DNA of 64,000 bases. Origin: Polyangiaceae bacterium (GTDB lineage Bacteria > Myxococcota_A > Polyangia > Polyangiales > Polyangiaceae). The stretch spans positions 110,076-174,075 of the forward strand of contig JADLEQ010000035.1 in NCBI GenBank assembly GCA_020846005.1. Reading direction: 5' to 3'. Shown piece after piece: positions 1 through 9,185 of this stretch (position 1 is its first letter; the number at the start of each line of letters is the position of its first letter). The translations under genes and the position numbers were made by a program. The notes under the pieces were generated by a model. That model worked only from the letters and a program-made list of their open reading frames with translations. It made no database searches and was not told where the DNA came from.

Positions 1-2
1 GC

Positions 3-1325
3 CACTACAACGTGGAGCTGGACGGCGCGCCGAAGGTCGCCCGGATCCGAGGCTTCTACGAGTCCGTCCTCGCGGAGAACCCGTACACGATCTTCACCAA
101 CGGCGGCGACGACTACGAGAAGGGCAGCGTCGTCGAGGCGCTGAGCGAGTACGCCTCGACGCGCGAGGTGAGCAAGGCGCTGCGCTTCGACGTGCGGGTC
201 ATCGGCAACCACGATCTCGCCTGGAGCCAGGAGGAGCTGCTGGCCTACGCGCGGGACGACCACGCGATCGTGCTCGCGAGCAACCTCGAGTACATCGGGG
301 ACGATCCGCAGGGGTTCGGCGCCGTGCGGTGGGCGGAGCTCCAGATCGGGTGCGTCCGCGTCGGGTTCCTCGGCGCGGTGTCCGCCCCGTGGGACGCACG
401 CAACACGCAGTACCAGGGCGACTACTACGAGCAGTTCCCCACCGATCTCGATTTCATTCGGGTGCACCGCGAGCTCGTCGACGCGCACCGGGGCGAGGTC
501 GACCTCATCGTCGCGGTGAGCCACCTCGGCGTGGGCGACGACCTCCTGGTGGCGACCCAGGTAGAGGGCATCGACGCCATCCTCGGCGGCCACTCGCACA
601 CCACGCTCTTCCAGCCGGAGGTCGTGGGCAAGACCTTGGTGGTCCAGGCCGGGTGGGCCTCGACCTACGTCGCCCGCCTCGATCTCGACTTCGACCTCGA
701 CCGCCGCGAGCTCGCCGGCCACCGCTACGACCTCCGCATCGTCACGCCGGGGATCGAGGCGAGCGTGGACACGGCGCAAGAGGTCGAGGCGATCCTGCAG
801 CGCCATGGCCCGGGCGCGTTCGAGTCGATCGGGCGCATGCGATCCTCGAGCTCGGAGCTCGCCACGTGCGAGCTGGCGGCGCGCGCGGCCATCGCCGATC
901 TCGGCGTCGACGCCGCGCTCGTGAAGCGCTCGACCTCGTTCGGGGCGCTCGGCCTGGGGCCGGTCACCCAGCAGGACCTCTTCGACGTGTTCAAGATCGA
1001 GAGGCAGCCCGCGGGTACCCCGGGCTGGACTGCCATGTACGTCGCGGAGCTCACGGGTGCGTCGCTCGCGCTGCTCGGCGGGCTGCCGGCGGACGAGTGG
1101 GTGCTGGTGGCGCCAAATCCGATCGACCCGGGGCGCACGTACCGCCTGGCCGTGCAGAAGCTGGCGGCGCTGCACCCGGAGGACTACCTTCCCGCCGGCG
1201 TGTCGCTCTCGGCGCCTTCGTTCGCCAAGGAGACGTGGGAGCTCCTCGACCAGCTCACGCGCGCGCGCACGCGGGACTGCCTCTACCTCGATGCCGACGA
1301 GCCGCTGCCCGACTGCAAACCCTGA
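3..1325 (+). CDS. 5'-nucleotidase / metallophosphatase, 5'-truncated by window edge
   Basis: Secreted-type bifunctional nucleotidase of the UshA/5'-nucleotidase family, which strips phosphate from nucleotides with a two-metal centre. The reading frame is open from the first bases of the window, so the true start and the first DxH metal motif lie upstream; the GTG at 12 is only an internal valine. Visible are GNHD (metal ligands), the SHLGVG segment and GGHSHT, all typical of the calcineurin-like phosphoesterase domain. After about residue 250 comes the C-terminal 5'-nucleotidase domain that binds the nucleoside. It ends 21 nt before the HupE-like gene, so the two may be cotranscribed. Substrate is inferred from the family. 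Confidence 0.85.
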   Translation, partial: HYNVELDGAPKVARIRGFYESVLAENPYTIFTNGGDDYEKGSVVEALSEYASTREVSKALRFDVRVIGNHDLAWSQEELLAYARDDHAIVLASNLEYIGDDPQGFGAVRWAELQIGCVRVGFLGAVSAPWDARNTQYQGDYYEQFPTDLDFIRVHRELVDAHRGEVDLIVAVSHLGVGDDLLVATQVEGIDAILGGHSHTTLFQPEVVGKTLVVQAGWASTYVARLDLDFDLDRRELAGHRYDLRIVTPGIEASVDTAQEVEAILQRHGPGAFESIGRMRSSSSELATCELAARAAIADLGVDAALVKRSTSFGALGLGPVTQQDLFDVFKIERQPAGTPGWTAMYVAELTGASLALLGGLPADEWVLVAPNPIDPGRTYRLAVQKLAALHPEDYLPAGVSLSAPSFAKETWELLDQLTRARTRDCLYLDADEPLPDCKP

Positions 1326-1346
1326 AGCTCGGGCGCGCCCCGAGAG

Positions 1347-2546
1347 ATGAGCGGCGGCGTGCGCAGCCCGGGCCGAGCCACGCCCGCTCGGCCGACACGC
1401 GATCGGCTCCGGCGCGCCGCCGCCGTGCTCGTCGCGTGCGCCGCCTGCTGGCTCACGGGCAGGGCGCAAGCGCACCCCGTCGGCTTCAGCTCGCTCTACG
1501 CCGAGCTGGAGGACACTACCGTCTCGGTGTCGCTCGATCTGCACCCGCTCACGCTGATCGACGTCCTCCCCGGCGTCGACACCGACCAGGATCGCCGGCT
1601 CTCAGAGGGCGAAGCGACGGCGTCGCGGTCGGCGCTCGAGTCGTACCTGGATCGAACGCTCGTCGTCCGGTCGGATGGCACGCCCTGCTCGGCCGCGCCG
1701 CTCGAGGCGCCCCGGCTCGTCGGCGGGGAGCGCCTGCTCGCCCGCAGGAGGTTCGCGTGCGCCAAGCGCCCCGCGGTGCTCGGGTGGGAGGTGCGCATCT
1801 TCCAGGAGGACGAGGGCGGGCACCAGGTGATGGGGCGGATCCGCACGCCCGCCACGTACGACCAGTTCGTGTTCCAGGGCGGCCAGGAGCTGCGCGACGT
1901 GCCGGCGGTCGCTCGCCCAGGCGCGCCGCCGGCGGCCGTCTCCGGCTCGACCCCGGCGCCCGCCGCGCAGCGCGGGCGCGGCGAGGTGTTCGTGTCGTTC
2001 CTGGGCAGCGGCGTCGAGCACATCCTGCTCGGGTTCGATCACGTGCTGTTCGTCGTGTTGCTCGTGTTCGGTGTGCGTTCGCTCCGCGAGCTGGTGAAGG
2101 TGATCACGGCCTTCACGCTGGCGCACAGCGTCACGCTGGCGCTCGGCGCGCTCGACCTCGTGCGCGTGCCCTCACGGTGGGTCGAGTCCGCGATCGCGCT
2201 CAGCATCGCCTGGCTGGCGGTCGAGAACGTCCTGGTCGCGGCGCCCCGGCACCGCGCGAAGCTCACCTTCGCTTTCGGGCTCATCCATGGGCTCGGCTTG
2301 AGCGCCGCGCTGCGGGAGCTGGGGCTGGACGCGACGGACGCGACCGTGCCGCTCGTCGCGTTCAACCTGGGCGTCGAGGCCGGCCAGCTCGCGCTGGTCG
2401 CGCCGTTGCAGCCGCTCCTCGCCTGGCTGCGCCGTGAGCCGCGCCGTGACCGCTGGTCCTTGCTGGTGAGCAGCGGCGTGGTGGGCTCGCTCGGGGTGCT
2501 GTGGTTCGTCGACCGCGCGTTCGATCTCGGGCTCATGCCGTTCTAA
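1347..2546 (+). CDS. HupE/UreJ-type membrane protein
   Basis: Integral membrane protein of the HupE/UreJ family 2, whose members are suspected nickel/cobalt permeases or accessory proteins. The N-terminus has a long basic stretch and a hydrophobic signal segment ending near AQAHPVG. An extracytoplasmic region follows, with an acidic DTDQDRRLSEGE stretch like an EF-hand loop. The C-terminal half holds the family signature: HILLGFDHVLF, FTLAHSVTLALG, FGLIHGLGLS and FNLGVEAGQ, with His residues inside about six membrane helices. No hydrogenase or urease genes are nearby, so the transported metal cannot be inferred from context. The ATG start gives 399 residues. Confidence 0.8.
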   Translation: MSGGVRSPGRATPARPTRDRLRRAAAVLVACAACWLTGRAQAHPVGFSSLYAELEDTTVSVSLDLHPLTLIDVLPGVDTDQDRRLSEGEATASRSALESYLDRTLVVRSDGTPCSAAPLEAPRLVGGERLLARRRFACAKRPAVLGWEVRIFQEDEGGHQVMGRIRTPATYDQFVFQGGQELRDVPAVARPGAPPAAVSGSTPAPAAQRGRGEVFVSFLGSGVEHILLGFDHVLFVVLLVFGVRSLRELVKVITAFTLAHSVTLALGALDLVRVPSRWVESAIALSIAWLAVENVLVAAPRHRAKLTFAFGLIHGLGLSAALRELGLDATDATVPLVAFNLGVEAGQLALVAPLQPLLAWLRREPRRDRWSLLVSSGVVGSLGVLWFVDRAFDLGLMPF

Positions 2547-2595
2547 CGCGCGCGGCCCGCTCGTGGCGGCGCCGCGCCCGGGGGCGGCGAGCCGG

Positions 2596-4227
2596 TCAGT
2601 TCGGGAGCCCTGAGCCGGCGCGATCCCCGAAGGCGGCGCCGGAGGCCTCGGCGGGCGGCCCGGGCGGCACGCTCGCGCTGGCGTCGCGCCTCCGCTCGAC
2701 CTCGAGCCGGAGCTTGCGATCGAGCACGCGGCTCAGGAGCTTCGACTTACGGCGCCCGCCCCAGAGCTCCAGCTCCACGTCCCCCACGGCGACGAGCGTC
2801 ACGACGAGCACGTCCTCCTCGACGCGGCAGGCCACGTCGCTGACCAGCAGGTGGTGACTGCGGTCGAGGCCGTCCGCGAAGCGGAGGATCGCCGAGAGCA
2901 CCCGGACGACCCGCCGCTCGCGCGGCGGCAGCGCCGCGTAGTCGGCGTCGCGCTTCTTCGGCCGCGCCTTGCGGTGGTAGCGGGCGACCAGCGCGATGAT
3001 CTCGCGCTCGAGCTCGGAGAAGCCGCGGAGCTCGCCGTTCCGGATGATGTACGCGGCGTGGTGCTCGTGCCGCTCATAGCCGATGAGCTGGCCGATGTCG
3101 TGCAGCCACGCGGCGTGCTCGAGCAGGCGACGCTCCGCGATCCCGAGGCGATGCAGCGCGACGGTGTCGTCGAAGAGCCGGAGCGAGAGGCGCGCCACGT
3201 GCTCGGGGTGATCGCTCGTCTGCCCGCAGCGCCGCACCAGCTCGAGGACGCTGTGCCGGCGGATGTCGCTCGCCACGTCGTAGGCGCGGAGGGTGGCGCT
3301 GGCCCGCTCGAGCCAATCCAGCACGACGCCCTCGCGGAGCGCCCAGTCGCAGAGGACGAGCTCCTCCGCCCCCGCCAGCTCGAGCAAGGTCGTGACCAGC
3401 ACGCCGCCGACGTGGATCGTGTCCGCGCGCTTGGCGTCGAGCCCGGCGTACCCGGCGCGCGCAGACGGGGGGAGCTCGACCAGCGCGTTCGTCAGCGCGC
3501 GGATCGCCTCCAGCGTCACCTTCTGGCCGGTGATGCCGGTCGCCCACGGCTCGCCCCCCCCGAGCTGGTGCGCGGCCTGGCCGAGCGCCAGGATCGTCCC
3601 CGAGGTGCCGCACACGAAATCGAAGCCGCGCTGGCGAGCCTCGGCGACGACCGGCTCGGCCACCTCCCGCACGTGGGCCTCCAGCTCGCGCCGCTCGCGC
3701 CGCCCGAGCGGCGCGCCCCCTCCGAAGCGAGCCCGGAGCCGCTGGACGCCGAGCTTCAGGCTGCGCCCGACCTGCTGCTTCCGGGCGTCCCCCGCCACGG
3801 CCTCGACGCTCCCGCCCCCCACGTCGAAGGCGAGCGCCGTCCGCTCGCTCAGATCGATGCCGCTGCGGACGGCGAGGTAGATGAACCTCCCCTCCTCCGC
3901 CCCGCTGATCACCTGGGCGTTGATCCCGGTGCTCTCCGACAGCGCGTAGAGGAACTCGCCGCCGTTCTCGGCCTCGCGCACCGCGGAAGTCGCGACCGCG
4001 AGCACGTCGTCGACGCCGTGGCGCTGGGCGAGCTTCGCGTAGCGCTGGAGGGTGGCGAGCCCGACCGCGAACGCCTCCTCGGTGAGGCGCCCCTCCTCGA
4101 AGACCGCCCGCCCGAGGAACACCATGTCCTTCACCCGATCGAGCACCTCGAACGAGTGCGCGCCGTTCGGGCGCACGACGATCATGTGCACGGAGTTCGA
4201 GCCGATGTCGATCGACGCGAGCTTCAT
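2596..4227 (-). CDS. Ppx/GppA family phosphatase (exopolyphosphatase-like)
   Basis: ASKHA-fold phosphatase that removes terminal phosphate from polyphosphate or pppGpp. The N-terminal domain starts at once with the phosphate-binding IDIGSNSVHM. The family glutamate region ATSAVREAENG and the DVGGGSVE loop follow. The C-terminal third is an HD-type helical domain (HAAWLHDIGQLIGYERHEHH), as in long Ppx proteins, giving 543 residues. I chose the ATG at 4227 because MKLASIDIG is the usual family start; a GTG at 4248 with an upstream GAGAGG would add seven residues. The last 20 residues are low complexity. Polyphosphate versus pppGpp preference cannot be told from sequence. Confidence 0.85.
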   Translation of the reverse strand: MKLASIDIGSNSVHMIVVRPNGAHSFEVLDRVKDMVFLGRAVFEEGRLTEEAFAVGLATLQRYAKLAQRHGVDDVLAVATSAVREAENGGEFLYALSESTGINAQVISGAEEGRFIYLAVRSGIDLSERTALAFDVGGGSVEAVAGDARKQQVGRSLKLGVQRLRARFGGGAPLGRRERRELEAHVREVAEPVVAEARQRGFDFVCGTSGTILALGQAAHQLGGGEPWATGITGQKVTLEAIRALTNALVELPPSARAGYAGLDAKRADTIHVGGVLVTTLLELAGAEELVLCDWALREGVVLDWLERASATLRAYDVASDIRRHSVLELVRRCGQTSDHPEHVARLSLRLFDDTVALHRLGIAERRLLEHAAWLHDIGQLIGYERHEHHAAYIIRNGELRGFSELEREIIALVARYHRKARPKKRDADYAALPPRERRVVRVLSAILRFADGLDRSHHLLVSDVACRVEEDVLVVTLVAVGDVELELWGGRRKSKLLSRVLDRKLRLEVERRRDASASVPPGPPAEASGAAFGDRAGSGLPN

Positions 4228-4326
4228 CCTCGGGGGCTCCACGACCACGCGGCCTCTCCGCGTACGTTGGCCCAGCGCGGTGACGGGAGCATGGCGATCG
4301 GAGGGCTACCACGCACCGGGCCCGGA

Positions 4327-5457
4327 CTACAGCCCGAGCGACTTGCCGATGACCTCGTTCATCACCTCGGTCGTCCCGCCGCCGATGGGCAGCAGGCGCG
4401 CGTCACGGCTCAGGCGCTCCACTCGCGTCTCGCGCATGTAGCCCATGCCGCCCAGGATCTGGACGGCCTCCCAGCAGACCTCGTTCGCGACCTCGGCGGC
4501 GAAGTTCTTCGCCATGCTGACCTCGCCGACGAGGTACTCCCCGCCCTGGACGCGGAGGGCCACGGCGTAGTCGAACGCCTTCGCCGCGTGCACGCGCGTG
4601 GCCATCCACGCGAGCTTGTGGCGCGTCACCTGGAAGCCCGTCAGCGGCCGACCGAACGCGCGGCGCTCGCGGGCGTACTCGAGGGCATCCTCCAGCACGA
4701 TCTCGGCCGTCGCGTGGCCGAAGAACGCCAGCGCGAGGCGCTCGCTCTGGAAGTTCTTCATCAACGAGACGAAGCCGCTCCCCTCCTCCCCGACGCGGTT
4801 CCGTGCCGGTACCCGCACGTCGTCGAAGGAGAGCTCGGCGGTGTCGCTCGCGCACCAGCCGGTCTTCCGGAGCGCGCGCGACACCTCGAAGCCGCGCATC
4901 CCCCGCTCCACCACGAAGAACGTCAGCCCCGCGTGGGCCTCCTCGCTCGTCCGCGCGAGCACGGTGACCTGGTCCGCGCGGACGCCGCTGGTGATGAACA
5001 GCTTGCTCCCGCTGATCCGGTAGTCGTCACCGTCCCGCACCGCGCGCGTCGTCACCCCCGCCACGTCGCTCCCGGTGCCCGGCTCGGTGATGGCGAGCGC
5101 GGCGATCCGCTCCCCCGCCAGGACGGGCGGCACGAAGCGCTGGCGCTGCTCGTCGTCTCCGAGGAGCAGGATGGGCGGCAGGGCGATGCCGAGCGAGCCG
5201 AGCCCGGCGACGACCCCGCTCGAGCCGCCGCGGAGCAGCCCCTCACTGGCGACGAGCCCGTGGAGCAGATCCCCGCCGCCGCCGCCGAGCTCTTCCGGGA
5301 AGGACACGCCGAGGAGCCCGGCCGCCGCGGCCTCGCGGTAGAGCTCGCGCGGGAACTCCCCGGCCTCCTCCCAGTCGACCACGTGCGGACCGATCCGCTC
5401 CTCGGCGAAGCGCCTCGCCGAATCACGCAAGCGATCGTGGGACTCGTCCAGTGCCAC
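4327..5457 (-). CDS. Acyl-CoA dehydrogenase
   Basis: FAD-dependent acyl-CoA dehydrogenase of fatty-acid or branched-chain catabolism, full length at 376 residues. The FAD/substrate loop ITEPGTGSDVAG, the middle beta-domain and the C-terminal helical bundle ending EVMNEVIGKSLGL are all present. At the usual MCAD catalytic position near the C-terminus (EGT) this protein reads GGGT. A glutamate in NFQSERLALA (residue 239) sits where isovaleryl-CoA and long-chain dehydrogenases keep their base in helix G, so the enzyme is probably active with that arrangement. It starts 11 nt after the upstream Gly/His-rich gene, so they likely form an operon. Chain-length preference is not predictable. Confidence 0.88.
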   Translation of the reverse strand: MALDESHDRLRDSARRFAEERIGPHVVDWEEAGEFPRELYREAAAAGLLGVSFPEELGGGGGDLLHGLVASEGLLRGGSSGVVAGLGSLGIALPPILLLGDDEQRQRFVPPVLAGERIAALAITEPGTGSDVAGVTTRAVRDGDDYRISGSKLFITSGVRADQVTVLARTSEEAHAGLTFFVVERGMRGFEVSRALRKTGWCASDTAELSFDDVRVPARNRVGEEGSGFVSLMKNFQSERLALAFFGHATAEIVLEDALEYARERRAFGRPLTGFQVTRHKLAWMATRVHAAKAFDYAVALRVQGGEYLVGEVSMAKNFAAEVANEVCWEAVQILGGMGYMRETRVERLSRDARLLPIGGGTTEVMNEVIGKSLGL

Positions 5458-5468
5458 GGCGACCTCGC

Positions 5469-6002
5469 TCAGCGCCCGCGGCCACGGCGGCGCCCGCCGC
5501 CCCTCGGGCCCGCCGCCGGCGGCGGCGCAGCGGCAGGCGCGCTCACGACCGCGCGCGCCGCCTCGCGTACACGATCCTGCAGGCTGCGTGAGCCCTCGCG
5601 CCGGCTCGCGATCGCGGCCTCGATGCCGAGGTTCGCCTCGAAGTCGCGCGCGGCCTCCTCCGCGACCAGGCGGGCCACCGCGCGGAGCCGGGCGCCAATC
5701 CGGGCGTCGAGCTCGTCACGGATGACCTCACGCATCAGGTCGATCGCGACGTGCCGCACGAGCTGCTGCGCCTCGCCCGCGAGCACCTGGCTCAGCTCGA
5801 GCTGGAGGAACTCCGTGCCTTCGGGGCCGCCCGCGTCGCGCCCGGGCCCACCTCGCCCCGGGCCGTGGTGGCGCCAGCCGTCGGGCCCGTGCGCGCTCCC
5901 GCCGTGGCCCGGGCCGCGATCCCCGCCCCCGTGACCGTGCCCGCCAGCGTGGCCCCGGTGCGAACCTCCTCCGTGCCCATCTCCTCGTCGATCGTCGTTC
6001 AT
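5469..6002 (-). CDS. Gly/His-rich hypothetical protein
   Basis: Unrecognised 177-residue protein. The first 55 residues are almost only Gly, His, Arg, Asp and Pro, a composition that could bind metal or be disordered. The next about 90 residues look like amphipathic helices with many Glu/Arg/Ala, for example RHVAIDLMREVIRDELDAR and LVAEEAARDFEANLG. The tail is Pro/Gly/Arg-rich. I chose the ATG at 6002 because GAGGAG lies 10 nt upstream; a GTG at 6011 would overlap that site. It lies just upstream of the acyl-CoA dehydrogenase on the same strand, which suggests a linked but unknown role. Confidence 0.6.
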   Translation of the reverse strand: MNDDRRGDGHGGGSHRGHAGGHGHGGGDRGPGHGGSAHGPDGWRHHGPGRGGPGRDAGGPEGTEFLQLELSQVLAGEAQQLVRHVAIDLMREVIRDELDARIGARLRAVARLVAEEAARDFEANLGIEAAIASRREGSRSLQDRVREAARAVVSAPAAAPPPAAGPRGGGRRRGRGR

Positions 6003-6191
6003 GGTCGACACGCTCCTCGGTCGTCACGTCCTACGGCACCCCCCGGCGGAAGGCAACGGCCGCGGGGCCTCGCGTCGCCGGCGCGGCGCCGCCCGCCCGC
6101 GCGCTTTACAGTCGCGACGGGGGGCGCTACTCGCCCCTGGCTCGGAGCGCGACTCCGACCCGCTCCAGGACCCCAGCACGAAGCACCCGGC

Positions 6192-6503
6192 ATGAAGCAC
6201 ACCGTCCCCCACAACCTCGGCGCCGACCAGGCCAAGAAGGTCACGCTGGCGGCCATCCAGGCCTACACGACGAAGTTCGAGAAGTACAACCCGGCGGCCC
6301 GCTGGGAGTCGGACACCCGGTGCGTCGTGTCCTTCAAGGCGAAGGGGATTGGCGTCGAGGGGCGGGTCACGATCCTCGAGCGCAGCATCGACATGGAGCT
6401 CGACGTCCCGTTCTTGCTCAAGCCCTTCCAGGGGCAGGCCATCGGGATCATCGAGCGCGAGATCCGGGTGTGGCTGGAGAAGGCGCAGCGCGGCGAGGTG
6501 TGA
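6192..6503 (+). CDS. Polyhydroxyalkanoic acid system family protein
   Basis: Small 103-residue protein resembling the PHA_gran_rgn family, found beside polyhydroxyalkanoate granule genes but of uncertain biochemical role. The family pattern is visible: an N-terminal VPHNL, a central strand segment VSFKAKGIGVEGRV, then ELDVPFLLKPF and a C-terminal helix. The ATG at 6192 begins exactly at the conserved start. No PHA synthase or phasin lies in the window. It is divergent from the Gly/His-rich gene, with 189 nt between them, and convergent with the amidase that follows. Confidence 0.7.
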   Translation: MKHTVPHNLGADQAKKVTLAAIQAYTTKFEKYNPAARWESDTRCVVSFKAKGIGVEGRVTILERSIDMELDVPFLLKPFQGQAIGIIEREIRVWLEKAQRGEV

Positions 6504-6540
6504 GCGCCTGGCCAGCGCGCGCCGCGCGCGCCGCCCGCCC

Positions 6541-8205
6541 TCACGCCAGCAGATCGTCTGCGGAGCGGGGGCGGACGACCCGCGCGACGCCCGCGCGCTC
6601 GAGGTGAGCCATCGCCTGGAGCACGCACGCCTCGTCCCACGCGTCGCCGACGAGCTGGACCCCGAGCGGCAGCCCCTCGCGATCGACGCCGACGGGCGCC
6701 GTGCCGCACGGCACGCCGGTGAGGTTGCCGAGGAACGCGAACCGACACGCCGCGTCGATGGCAGCGGAGTCGACGAAACCCTCCCGGGCCTCCTCCTCGG
6801 TCGCCCGGGGCGCCGATCGGGCGACCGTCGGTAGCGCGAGCAGATCCACGGAGCGGAGCGCCTCGGCGACCTGCCGCCGGAGGGTCGCGCGCAGGCGCTG
6901 CGCGTCGAGGTAGTCGTCGGATCGGAAGGCCTCGAGCCCGGCGAGCATGAGCTGGAGATCGAGCCCGAACTCCGATCCGTGGATGGGGAGCACCGATCGC
7001 AGACCGACCAGCGTCTCGAGCGCGATCGTCAGGTACCCGATCGCGGGCGCGCGGGCAGCGAGGCCGATCCGGACGTCGACGAGGCGCGCACCGTCGGCCT
7101 CGAGGGCGCGCAGCGCGTCGCGCGCCGCGCGCGCGAGCTCGGGATCCGCCACCGCCCACTCCGCCTCATCGATGCCCACCGTGAGGCCGCGGACGCCGCG
7201 CCCGAGCGCGGCCTCGAGGCCCTCCAGCGGCGGCTGCCCGACCGAGGCCGGATCGCGATCGTCGGCCCCACCGCAAGCCTGGAGGAATGCCGCGAGATCG
7301 TGGCACGACGCGCCGAGCGGCCCCGCGTGCCCGACCGTGGAGCCGGTGCCCGTCCCCGAGCCCGCCATGGGGATGCGCCCGAACGTGGGCTTGAGCCCGA
7401 AGACGCCGTTGTGCACCGCCGGGATGCGGATGGAGCCGCCGCCGTCCACGCCGAGCGCCATCGGCGCGACGCCCGTCGCGACGGCGACGCCGGAGCCCGT
7501 CGAGCTGCCGCCGGCGAGGCGCCGCTCGTCGTGCGGGTTGCGCGGCATCACGCGGTGCGGGTTCTGCCCGAGGGGACTCATCCCGTACTCCGTCATCGGC
7601 GAGTGGCCGAGGACGACCGCGCCGGCCTGGCGGAGCCGCGCGACGGCGGGGCAGTCCTCGCGGGCCGGAGCGCCGCGGATCCAGCCGGTGCCGAGGCGCG
7701 TGACGAGCCCCTGCACGTCGACCTCCTCCTTGATGACCACGGGGACGCCCTCGAGCTCCCGGGCGGCCCCGCGCGCGAACCTCGCGGCCGACTCCTCGGC
7801 GGCCGCGAGCGCGCGCTCGTCGTCGTAGGCGACGAGCGGGCCGAGGCTGGGCGTGCGCGCGCCGAGATCCCGCGCGAACGCCAGCGCCTTGCGCGCCACG
7901 TCCAGCGGCCGCGCCGTGCCCTCGGCGTAAGCGCGCGCGTACGACCCGTTCGTGCGCGGCCACTCCTGGGCCGGCGGCAGGCCGAGGCCCAGGGACGCTC
8001 GCGCGTGGCTCGAGCGCGCGCGCGTGGGGCGCTGATCGACCGGCAGTGGGCCGCGGTACTCCTCGGCCAGCGCGCGCACCGCGTCGATCCCGAGCTGCGC
8101 GCGGAGCACCCCGACCAGCGCGTGCTTGAGCGGGGTCGCCTTGACGGTGGGGACCAGCGCGCGGAGCGCGCGACCCGAGATCCTGGGAGCGGAGAGGTTG
8201 GCCAT
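6541..8205 (-). CDS. Amidase (amidase-signature family)
   Basis: Ser-cisSer-Lys hydrolase of amide bonds, 554 residues. The catalytic lysine is in VVIKEEVD, the cis-serine loop is AGGSSTGSGVA and the nucleophile is in GVDGGGSIRIPA. An extra N-terminal helical region of about 110 residues precedes the core, longer than in GatA-type members. No signal peptide is seen, so it is probably cytoplasmic; the substrate is unknown. It lies 35 nt downstream of the BASS transporter on the same strand, yet a TAGCCT box in that gap could give it a separate promoter. A second, unrelated-looking amidase is at 55925. Confidence 0.87.
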   Translation of the reverse strand: MANLSAPRISGRALRALVPTVKATPLKHALVGVLRAQLGIDAVRALAEEYRGPLPVDQRPTRARSSHARASLGLGLPPAQEWPRTNGSYARAYAEGTARPLDVARKALAFARDLGARTPSLGPLVAYDDERALAAAEESAARFARGAARELEGVPVVIKEEVDVQGLVTRLGTGWIRGAPAREDCPAVARLRQAGAVVLGHSPMTEYGMSPLGQNPHRVMPRNPHDERRLAGGSSTGSGVAVATGVAPMALGVDGGGSIRIPAVHNGVFGLKPTFGRIPMAGSGTGTGSTVGHAGPLGASCHDLAAFLQACGGADDRDPASVGQPPLEGLEAALGRGVRGLTVGIDEAEWAVADPELARAARDALRALEADGARLVDVRIGLAARAPAIGYLTIALETLVGLRSVLPIHGSEFGLDLQLMLAGLEAFRSDDYLDAQRLRATLRRQVAEALRSVDLLALPTVARSAPRATEEEAREGFVDSAAIDAACRFAFLGNLTGVPCGTAPVGVDREGLPLGVQLVGDAWDEACVLQAMAHLERAGVARVVRPRSADDLLA

Positions 8206-8214
8206 GGGTGGAGG

Positions 8215-8220
8215 AGGCTA
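8215..8220 (-). promoter_or_regulatory. Putative -10 box TAGCCT of the amidase
   Basis: TAGCCT lies 9 nt upstream of the amidase ATG on the minus strand, matching the TAnnnT pattern seen before many starts in this window. No Shine-Dalgarno run fits between box and ATG except a weak CCTCC-poor stretch, so the transcript may be leaderless or nearly so. This is inference from position. Confidence 0.4.
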
Positions 8221-8240
8221 CACCGGGCCTCTCCCCCGGG

Positions 8241-9134
8241 TCACGACGCGGCGGGCGTCGCCTCGGCCGGAGGCTCGCCGCCGCGGTTCACGAGCCAGCC
8301 GAAGGCCGCGGCGGTGAAGAACATGATCAGGCTGTAGATGGCGGGCGGGATCGCCATGGTCGTGTTGTTCAGCAGCGTGGGAGCGCTGGCGATCGCGATC
8401 GCCAGCGTGCCGTTGTGGATCCCGATCTCCATCCCGATCGCGATGGCCTGGCGCTTCGGCAGCCGCACGATCCGGGGCACGAAGTACCCGACCGCCATGC
8501 TCGCCAGGTTGAACGCGAGCGCCGCGAGCCCGACCTGGCGGAAGAACTCGGCGAGGTTGTCCTTCTCCTTCACGACGCTCGCCACGATGACGAGGAGGAG
8601 GAAGACCGCGGAGAGGATCTTGACCGGCTTGTCGAGCTTGCGCGCGACCGCCTCCTTCTTCGCGTTGATGAGCATGCCGATCCCCACCGGGATGAGCACG
8701 ATCGCGAACACCTGGATCACCTTGCTGAACTGCAGCGGGATGGCCTTGCCCTCGCCCATGAAGGCGACGAGCGAGTAGTTGACGACCAGCGGCAGCGTGA
8801 AGAGCGAGAGGATGCTGTTCGTCGCGGTGAGCGTGATGTTCAGCGCCACGTCGCCCTTCGCCAGGTGGCTGTAGAGGTTCGCCGTCGCGCCGCCCGGGGA
8901 CGCGGCCAGCAGCATCAGCCCGACCGCGAGCGCGGGCGGGAGGCCGAAGCCCTTGGCGATCGAGAAGCACACCACCGGGAGGAGGATCACCTGGCAGAGG
9001 AGGCCGACGATCACCGCCCGCGGATAGACGACCACCCGCTTGAAGTCCGCGAGCGTCAGGCTGAGGCCCAGCCCGAGCATGATCACGCCGAGGGCGATCG
9101 GCATGAAGACGGCCGTGAACACGTTGCTCTGCAT
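8241..9134 (-). CDS. Bile acid:sodium symporter (BASS) family transporter
   Basis: Polytopic inner-membrane protein of the SBF/BASS family, 297 residues, with nine or ten hydrophobic segments. Family marks are the early helix [20 protein letters not shown], the sodium-site region [13 protein letters not shown] and the second inverted-repeat motif [13 protein letters not shown]. Members move bile acids, pyruvate, pantothenate or other organic anions with sodium; the substrate here is unknown. A TAGCGT box at 9158-9163 followed by a weak GGAG could provide a short leader. Upstream lies the purine-rich tract; downstream is the amidase on the same strand. Confidence 0.87.
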   Translation of the reverse strand: MQSNVFTAVFMPIALGVIMLGLGLSLTLADFKRVVVYPRAVIVGLLCQVILLPVVCFSIAKGFGLPPALAVGLMLLAASPGGATANLYSHLAKGDVALNITLTATNSILSLFTLPLVVNYSLVAFMGEGKAIPLQFSKVIQVFAIVLIPVGIGMLINAKKEAVARKLDKPVKILSAVFLLLVIVASVVKEKDNLAEFFRQVGLAALAFNLASMAVGYFVPRIVRLPKRQAIAIGMEIGIHNGTLAIAIASAPTLLNNTTMAIPPAIYSLIMFFTAAAFGWLVNRGGEPPAEATPAAS

Positions 9135-9185
9135 CGCGCGCGCTCCGAAGAGCCCGCACGCTAGGCGGTCGGCCGCGGAGCCGCA

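Noticed and set aside
2851..5934. Frame of more than 1000 codons on the plus strand
   Set aside because: Antisense shadow of the Ppx/GppA and acyl-CoA dehydrogenase genes; high GC removes stop codons.
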